Shown here in pieces: positions 7,219 through 11,273 of a stretch of 11,273 nucleotides of DNA. Below the pieces are notes generated by a model. The model had not been told where the DNA came from. It made no database searches and was given only the letters and a program-made list of their open reading frames with translations. Source of the DNA: Ruminococcus flavefaciens (GTDB lineage Bacteria > Bacillota > Clostridia > Oscillospirales > Ruminococcaceae); NCBI GenBank assembly GCA_002309635.1, contig DBXO01000023.1, forward strand, positions 1 to 11,273, written 5' to 3'. Each line of letters opens with the position of its first letter. Within the stretch, counting starts at the first letter, position 1. Both the position numbers and the translations under genes were made by a program.

Positions 7219-7247
7219 ATTATAATCCCGCCAATGATTTTTGTCAA
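7219..7247 (-). promoter_or_regulatory. Consensus sigma-A promoter of trkA-trkH
   Basis: The minus strand reads TTGACA (7247-7242), a 17-base spacer and TATAAT (7224-7219). It is a perfect consensus match. The start should be near 7212, leaving an A/T-rich leader of about 69 bases with only a weak GTAAT/ATTAC stem. That leader is too short for a ydaO-type c-di-AMP riboswitch. Confidence 0.9.
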
Positions 7248-7297
7248 TAGGACGAGTGTTAAGGAACAATGAATTTTCGCTATTTTTCCGTATCTTC

Positions 7298-7543
7298 TCA
7301 CTTAGCCTCATACTGCTCCTCAAGCCACTTTATCATGGCGTCGAATCCCTCCTGATTATTGTCGAACTCCGCCTCATGCTCTATTTCGGCTTTCATGGAG
7401 CACAGTCTGCCGTGCCATGTCATGCATTTCAGCTTTTCACCGTTGGCTATCTTATATGCAAAGTCGCCCTTGCTGCCCGAGAAGTCGTTGCCGCTCTCGA
7501 AGTAATAGTACTTCGGTATCTCGAATATTTCAGAAACGCTCAT
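7298..7543 (-). CDS. Small acidic protein of unknown function
   Basis: I do not recognise this 81-residue protein. It is acidic, soluble, has no signal peptide or membrane segment, and contains aromatic clusters (KYYYFESG at 11-18, MTWHG at 41-45, a C-terminal IKWLEEQYEAK) and two Cys (C40, C48). It is likely real: its ATG overlaps the stop of the HAD gene in an ATGA arrangement (7540-7543), GGAG lies about 10 bases upstream inside that gene, and its codon use resembles its neighbours. The overlap implies translational coupling with the HAD protein and a shared or related role, which remains unknown. No clear terminator follows it before the trkA promoter. Confidence 0.75.
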   Translation of the reverse strand: MSVSEIFEIPKYYYFESGNDFSGSKGDFAYKIANGEKLKCMTWHGRLCSMKAEIEHEAEFDNNQEGFDAMIKWLEEQYEAK

Positions 7544-8199
7544 TTTTCGCAGCTCCTTTCAAAATATTCCACAGCCATGTCGAGGCTTGGGTACACAGCC
7601 GCCAGCTTAGGACCGAGTTCCTTGTCGGGCTGTGTCATATCGGGTATCATTATGGCATGGCAGCCTGCCGCATAAGCGGCGGTAATGCCGTTGGGAGAGT
7701 CCTCAAACGCCGCGCACTCGCACGGCGGAATGCCTATCTCTCTTGCCGCCGTAAGATAGATATCAGGGTCGGGCTTGCCGTTGGTTATCATATCTCCGCA
7801 TACCATAGCGGAAAAGTAGTCATAAGCTCCGATGATATGCAGATACTCCTCTGTCCTGTTCCGCGGGGTAGCCGTAGCAACAGCCATTTTTATGCCCTTA
7901 TCGCGGAGATAGTCCAGCAGAGTGAAAAGTCCCTTTTTTACCTCTATGCCATTTTCCTTTATGTACTCTCTCATAAGTTCGGTGCGGTGAGCGCGGATAT
8001 CCTCGGTGGGGCAGTCCTCCCCGAGAAAGCTCTTTATCTTCGGGATAGAGTACTTTCTCGCCATACTGCGGATAGCGTAGACGTGCTCGGGCTTCATATC
8101 GTAGCCATAGTCCTTAGCCGCAAGTATCCAGAATCTGAGATAGAGCTTTTCGGTGTCTATCATAAGACCGTCCATATCGAAAATAGCGCCTTTTAACAT
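7540..8199 (-). CDS. HAD-superfamily (subfamily IA) hydrolase, phosphoglucomutase/phosphatase-like
   Basis: The 219-residue product has all four HAD catalytic motifs: I, F-D8-M-D10-G-L-M-I-D-T-E; II, MAVATAT with T109; III, G-K142-P-D-P-D-I-Y; IV, F-E166-D167-S-P-N-G-I. Asp8 is the expected phospho-acceptor and Asp10 the acid/base. An alpha-helical cap (about 16-88) marks subfamily I. The N-terminal motif is typical of the beta-phosphoglucomutase and sugar-phosphate phosphatase group, but mutase and phosphatase cannot be separated here. A sugar phosphate substrate is an inference from family and from the glgA gene upstream. AAGGA lies about 10 bases before the ATG. No strong promoter is seen in the spacer, so it may depend partly on readthrough from glgA. 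Its end overlaps the next small gene by 4 bases. Confidence 0.92.
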   Translation of the reverse strand: MLKGAIFDMDGLMIDTEKLYLRFWILAAKDYGYDMKPEHVYAIRSMARKYSIPKIKSFLGEDCPTEDIRAHRTELMREYIKENGIEVKKGLFTLLDYLRDKGIKMAVATATPRNRTEEYLHIIGAYDYFSAMVCGDMITNGKPDPDIYLTAAREIGIPPCECAAFEDSPNGITAAYAAGCHAIMIPDMTQPDKELGPKLAAVYPSLDMAVEYFERSCEK

Positions 8200-8219
8200 T
8201 ATTTCATTGTCCTTTTCAG

Positions 8220-8229
8220 TGATTAATCA
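8220..8229. repeat. 10-bp perfect palindrome upstream of HAD gene
   Basis: TGATTAATCA is a perfect palindrome about 20 bases before the HAD start codon, next to the ribosome binding site. It could be an operator but is short enough to arise by chance. Confidence 0.25.
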
Positions 8230-8282
8230 TTTTAAATCGTTTTTTGTTATCAGTGAGCAGTTATAAAGGCCGTTTCTCCTGA

Positions 8283-8314
8283 CATTCCGTTAATTGTGCA
8301 GCAGCTGCGGAATG
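8283..8314. repeat. Inverted repeat in glgA-HAD spacer
   Basis: CATTCCG at 8283-8289 is a perfect inverted copy of CGGAATG at 8308-8314, with GCAGCAGCTGC inside the loop. There is no T-run beside it, so a terminator is unlikely. Function unknown. Confidence 0.4.
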
Positions 8315-8325
8315 CCGGGAACGTC

Positions 8326-8353
8326 TACCCACACCAATCACCAATAACTAATC
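8326..8353. repeat. Four degenerate heptamers
   Basis: On the plus strand TACCCAC, ACCAATC, ACCAATA and ACTAATC follow one another with a 7-base period. They resemble decayed short tandem heptamers between two hairpins in a spacer without a gene. Confidence 0.3.
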
Positions 8354-8362
8354 AACGAAGCA

Positions 8363-8383
8363 AGGGCGGAAGGATTCCGCCCT
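8363..8383 (-). terminator. Hairpin downstream of glgA (weak terminator)
   Basis: A 9-bp perfect stem AGGGCGGAA/TTCCGCCCT with a 3-base loop lies about 24 bases after the glgA stop. The following minus-strand sequence (TGCTTCGTTG) is only moderately T-rich, so it may attenuate or stabilise the 3' end rather than stop all transcription. Confidence 0.5.
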
Positions 8384-8406
8384 CACAACATTATATAAGA
8401 GAATTA

Positions 8407-9861
8407 TTACCAGTTTATCATCCAGTTGTACATGCCCTCGTACTGACGTGCCGAGCTGTTCCACGAGAAGTCCTGCTCCATAGCCCTCTGCACCATCTTG
8501 TCCCACTGCTTTCTGTGGTTGAAGAACACGTTCTTGGAATAATTGATAACACTCAGCATCTCGTCGCCGTTGAAGTTTGCAAAGGAGAAGCCGTTGCCCG
8601 TACCGTCAAACTCATTGTATGGCTGTACAGTGTCCTTGAGTCCGCCTGTCTCGCGTACGACAGGCAGAGTGCCGTATCTGAGGGCGATGAGCTGAGTAAG
8701 TCCGCAGGGTTCAAACAGGGACGGCATGAGGATAGTATCGGCGCCTGCATATACCTTGTGAGCAAGATCATCGTCATAGAGGATATTAGCAGAAACTCTC
8801 TCGGGGTACTTCCACTGATAGTGCCTGAACATATTCTCATACTTCGGGTCACCTGTGCCTATCACCACGAACTGGGTGTTCTCATCGCAGATACGTTCCA
8901 TAGCGTAGTTGATGAGATCAAGGCCTTTCTGATCGGTAAGGCGTGATATTATAGCTGTCATGTACTTGCTTTTATCAACGGGCAGTCCCAGCTGCTCCTG
9001 TAATTTGAGCTTGTTCTCAAGCTTTTTCGCCTTGAAGTTCTTGTGGTCGAACTTGACAAAGATCTTCTCGTCGTTTGCAGGGTCGAAGACCTTATAATCT
9101 ATACCGTTGAGTATGCCCCTCAGCGAAGCCGAGCGCGCACGGAGCAGTCCGTCAAGCTGTTCGCCGTAGAACGGATACTTTATCTCCTCGGAATAGGTCT
9201 CGGAAACAGTTGTTATATAGTCCGCATAGACCAGTCCGCCCTTGAGCATGTTTGCATCCTTGTGGAATTCCAGCTTGTCTGAGGTAAACATATAATCGGG
9301 CAGAGCCGTATTGTACTTGAATGTATCTATATCCCACACGCCCTGGAACTTAAGGTTGTGGATAGTCATTATGGTCTTCGTAGCACTGTAAAACGGGTTC
9401 GTTGCAAAGGTGGAGTGCAGGAAAACAGGTATCAATGAAGCCTGCCAGTCGTGACAGTGTATAATATCCGGACGGAAGCCTATAACGGGAAGTATAGCCA
9501 GCACAGCCTTGCAGAAGAAGGTAAAGCGCTCTATATCCCATCTAAGGTCGGGAGAATAGGGAGTACCACACTTGAAATAGTACTCGTTGTCAACAAAATA
9601 GAACTTGATACCGTTGTATTCATATTCCATGATGCCGACATGGACTCCCTCGCTTCTCATGCCGTAATCCATGTAGAAGTGGTGAACGTACTTGAATTCA
9701 TTCCTGTATTTGTCGGGTATACAGGTATAATATGGCATAATAACTCTTACATCATACTGCTTTTTATCGATGTACTGCGGAAGTGCGCCTACAACATCAG
9801 CAAGACCGCCTGTCTTGATAAACGGTACGCACTCTGAAGCGGCAAACAGAATATTATTCAT
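8407..9861 (-). CDS. glgA: Glycogen synthase (ADP-glucose type, GT5)
   Basis: The enzyme transfers glucose from ADP-glucose to the non-reducing end of an alpha-1,4-glucan in the cytoplasm, building glycogen. The 484-residue product is the normal length for bacterial GlgA. The N-terminal Rossmann domain starts with the nucleotide-sugar loop K16-T-G-G-L-A-D-V-V-G-A-L-P and contains HCHDWQ (135-140) and TIHNL (166-170). The C-terminal domain has SRLTDQKG with R307 and K312, and PSLFEPCGLTQ, whose E384 matches E. coli E377, then ETGGLKDTV. All key residues are intact. AAGGAGA precedes the ATG by about 7 bases. The gene stands apart from the usual glgC/glgB neighbours in this window, with its own consensus promoter and a 5' hairpin. 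The next gene is a HAD sugar-phosphate-type enzyme. Confidence 0.97.
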   Translation of the reverse strand: MNNILFAASECVPFIKTGGLADVVGALPQYIDKKQYDVRVIMPYYTCIPDKYRNEFKYVHHFYMDYGMRSEGVHVGIMEYEYNGIKFYFVDNEYYFKCGTPYSPDLRWDIERFTFFCKAVLAILPVIGFRPDIIHCHDWQASLIPVFLHSTFATNPFYSATKTIMTIHNLKFQGVWDIDTFKYNTALPDYMFTSDKLEFHKDANMLKGGLVYADYITTVSETYSEEIKYPFYGEQLDGLLRARSASLRGILNGIDYKVFDPANDEKIFVKFDHKNFKAKKLENKLKLQEQLGLPVDKSKYMTAIISRLTDQKGLDLINYAMERICDENTQFVVIGTGDPKYENMFRHYQWKYPERVSANILYDDDLAHKVYAGADTILMPSLFEPCGLTQLIALRYGTLPVVRETGGLKDTVQPYNEFDGTGNGFSFANFNGDEMLSVINYSKNVFFNHRKQWDKMVQRAMEQDFSWNSSARQYEGMYNWMINW

Positions 9862-9887
9862 AGCATATCTCCTTATCCGAAAGAATT

Positions 9888-9908
9888 GTTACAGCCCCTG
9901 CCTGTAAC
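9888..9908 (-). promoter_or_regulatory. Stem-loop at the 5' end of glgA mRNA
   Basis: GTTACAG and CTGTAAC form a perfect 7-bp stem with a 7-base loop. The expected transcription start from the promoter is about 9910, so the hairpin would begin within a few bases of the mRNA 5' end and end about 12 bases before the ribosome binding site. It could protect the 5' end or bind a regulator. Confidence 0.6.
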
Positions 9909-9917
9909 CTCATAATT

Positions 9918-9946
9918 ATTATATACTAATTTCACCTATTAGTCAA
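9918..9946 (-). promoter_or_regulatory. Sigma-A promoter of glgA
   Basis: The minus strand reads TTGACT (9946-9941), 17 bases and TATAAT (9923-9918), one mismatch from full consensus. The region between it and the terminator of the preceding gene (9947-10107) contains only A/T-rich sequence (around 10034-10050) and no gene. Confidence 0.9.
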
Positions 9947-10107
9947 CACAAAAGTATGAACATTGCACAGCGGGCGGAAACTCCGTTAATATCAACAATA
10001 GTATTAGCAAAAATTTGTTTACTAAGTCGAATTTAAAAAATTTTTTTGATATTCAGTGGTTTCCCATTGAAAAGCGCCCCGTTGCAGCCATATTACAGAG
10101 GAACACG

Positions 10108-10136
10108 AAAAGAGCGGATATAAAATCCGCTCTTTT
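10108..10136 (-). terminator. Strong intrinsic terminator of the partial dockerin gene
   Basis: AAAAGAGCGGAT (10108-10119) and ATCCGCTCTTTT (10125-10136) form a perfect 12-bp stem with a 5-base loop, 10 bases after the stop codon. The A/T ends of the stem provide a T-tract in either direction. Confidence 0.92.
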
Positions 10137-10146
10137 GAAAGAATAT

Positions 10147-11273
10147 TTACCTGCTCAGGAACTTTTCAAAACTGTCCTTTCCGCCTGTTGAGATATAAGC
10201 GTAGAAAGCAAGCACCTTTGAAGCGTCTACAGAGTCGATGAATCCATCCCTGTTAACGTCGCAGACCGCCCTGTCCTCATCTGTGGGAACAGCAAGGCCT
10301 GTGGAATACTTCGCATAGCTGCCCAGTATCTTTGAAGCGTCAACTGCGTCGAGTATGCCGTTGCCGTCGAAATCTCCGAGAGCCTTTCTTTGCATTTCGC
10401 CTTCCTTGATAACAAGGAGCGGATAAAGCCTTTCTCTTGTATATCCGCTGTATTCTACTCCCTGATCATCGTAGAACTTTAGCTCGGGGTACGAGATCAC
10501 ATAGTCTCCTGCCTTACCGATATTCATGCGGAAGATCATTCCGATGCTGTTATCTTTTCCGCCGTAAACGATAAATTTTCCCGTTTTGGCATCTACATCC
10601 TGACTAAGCTTTTTGCCCGTAAAATCCAGTTCTACATCGGTTAAGCCTGCCTCTGAAGGAGTCTTTCCGTTGAACAGTATCTGACCTGACAGCTCATAGA
10701 TCGTTGCATCGGCATTGAAGTTTACAAAAATCTCCATATATTCGTCATTAGTCCAGAACTCGGCTACATCCTGACTTACAGCCACCTTTTTTCCGTTATA
10801 GGCAGGCAGCTCCTTAATGGAAGTCAGATACTTGTATGCATTATCAGGACCTGTTTCACTTAAAGAGAACAATGAATAATATTTCAAAATAAACATCATA
10901 TCATTGACAGCAACTTTTCCGTCACCGTTGAAATCGCCCTTGCTGTCTGCGGGCTCATATCCCTGATCTTCGCTGACCAGTTTTTTGACGAGGAGCGCTG
11001 CGTCAATTGAATCAACTTTTCCGTCATTATTCATATCTCCATTTTCAAGCAGCTTTTCATTGGACGGAACAATCGATTCAGCAGTAGTTGTTGTTTTGGC
11101 TGTTGTGGTTGTAGTTGCAGTAGTCTTGGTTGTTGTCTTTGCCGTAGTTGCAGTGGTGGTTGCAGCCTTGGTTGTTGTCTTTGCTGTAGTTGTAGTGGTG
11201 GTTGCAGCCTTGGTTGTTGCCTTTGCCGTAGTTGTAGTAGTGGTTGCTGCCTTGGTTGTTGCCTTTGCCGTAG
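10147..11273 (-). CDS. Partial dockerin protein with internal second dockerin-like module (3' part)
   Basis: The reading frame runs open to the right edge, so the N-terminus is missing; about 374 residues are visible. In order: a Thr/Ala/Lys tandem-repeat linker (11273 to about 11083), an internal dockerin-like pair of calcium loops (about 11040-10858; D-M-N-N-D-G-K-V-D and D-F-N-G-D-G-K-V), a domain of about 150 residues rich in predicted beta strands (10854-10393), and a C-terminal dockerin (10380-10192; D-F-D-G-N-G and D-V-N-R-D-G). The middle domain is not firmly recognised; a cohesin-like or carbohydrate-binding beta-sandwich is possible but unproven. The internal module has AALLVKKL and MMFILKYY where the terminal one has ASKILGSY and ASKVLAFY, so partner choice probably differs. 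The protein is likely exported and cellulosome-related; any catalytic part would lie beyond the window. A strong terminator follows. Confidence 0.88.
   Translation of the reverse strand, partial: TAKATTKAATTTTTTAKATTKAATTTTTTAKTTTKAATTTATTAKTTTKTTATTTTTAKTTTTAESIVPSNEKLLENGDMNNDGKVDSIDAALLVKKLVSEDQGYEPADSKGDFNGDGKVAVNDMMFILKYYSLFSLSETGPDNAYKYLTSIKELPAYNGKKVAVSQDVAEFWTNDEYMEIFVNFNADATIYELSGQILFNGKTPSEAGLTDVELDFTGKKLSQDVDAKTGKFIVYGGKDNSIGMIFRMNIGKAGDYVISYPELKFYDDQGVEYSGYTRERLYPLLVIKEGEMQRKALGDFDGNGILDAVDASKILGSYAKYSTGLAVPTDEDRAVCDVNRDGFIDSVDASKVLAFYAYISTGGKDSFEKFLSR
11083..11273 (-). repeat. 42-bp coding tandem repeat (Lys/Ala/Thr linker)
   Basis: The 14-residue unit AKATTKAATTTTTT recurs with a period of 42 bases at 11268-11227, 11226-11185, 11184-11143 and 11142-11101, with an incomplete copy to 11083 and more beyond the window edge. 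The first two copies are identical at protein level; the later ones drift (AKTTTKAATTTATT, then AKTTTKTTATTTTT). Unlike the poly-Thr linkers at 784-3246 it carries regularly spaced lysines. Confidence 0.93.

Noticed and set aside
7417..8196. Plus-strand 259-residue frame opposite the HAD gene
   Set aside because: Antisense shadow of a gene with all HAD catalytic motifs; no recognisable protein features or ribosome binding site.
11032..11034. ATG at 11034 as start of the right-hand dockerin gene
   Set aside because: The codon lies inside a calcium loop and the frame stays open through the repeat linker to the window edge.
11083..11273. CRISPR-like regular repeats
   Set aside because: The 42-bp units are directly adjacent with no spacers and keep an open coding frame.

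Overview
The window looks like chromosome of a cellulolytic, fibre-degrading Ruminococcus (Firmicutes, Clostridia). The main evidence is three secreted-type proteins ending in dockerin modules of the form D-x-N-x-D-G-x-V-D-A-V-D-A-S-x-V-L-x-x-Y-A, long threonine-rich linkers, strong AAGGAGG-type ribosome binding sites and consensus TTGACA/TATAAT promoters. The species cannot be fixed from the window. Every gene I accept lies on the minus strand, so transcription runs from high to low coordinates.

Layout in the direction of transcription: (1) 11273-10147, the 3' part of a large dockerin protein cut by the window edge, with a Lys/Ala/Thr tandem-repeat linker, an internal dockerin-like module, an unassigned beta-rich domain and a C-terminal dockerin, closed by a strong hairpin terminator. 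(2) 9946-8407, a consensus promoter, a hairpin at the expected mRNA 5' end and glgA (glycogen synthase). (3) 8406-8200, a spacer with two hairpins and degenerate heptamers. (4) 8199-7298, a HAD-family phosphatase/phosphoglucomutase-like gene joined by an ATGA overlap to a small unknown acidic protein. (5) 7247-5785, a perfect promoter followed by trkA and trkH (potassium uptake). (6) 4272-784, two paralogous secreted BspA-like leucine-rich-repeat proteins with dockerins, only 56 bases after trkH and 45 bases apart. The second is enlarged by three Ig-like domains and threonine tracts of up to 73 residues. (7) 738-195, a terminator whose hairpin overlaps the perfect consensus promoter of rpsL (ribosomal protein S12), then rpsL, and a structured spacer running off the left edge.

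The window therefore joins housekeeping genes (S12, Trk, glycogen synthesis) with accessory cellulosome-type surface proteins. The dockerins should plug into cohesins encoded elsewhere. The LRR and Ig-like domains suggest binding or adhesion rather than catalysis, since no glycoside hydrolase domain is visible. No CRISPR array, tRNA, rRNA, IS element or phage gene was seen, and no gene-free stretch exceeds 300 bases. The most unusual points are the giant poly-threonine linker with a perfect 36-bp internal duplication, the double-dockerin protein, the apparent coupling of Trk genes to dockerin-LRR genes, and the terminator/promoter overlap before rpsL.
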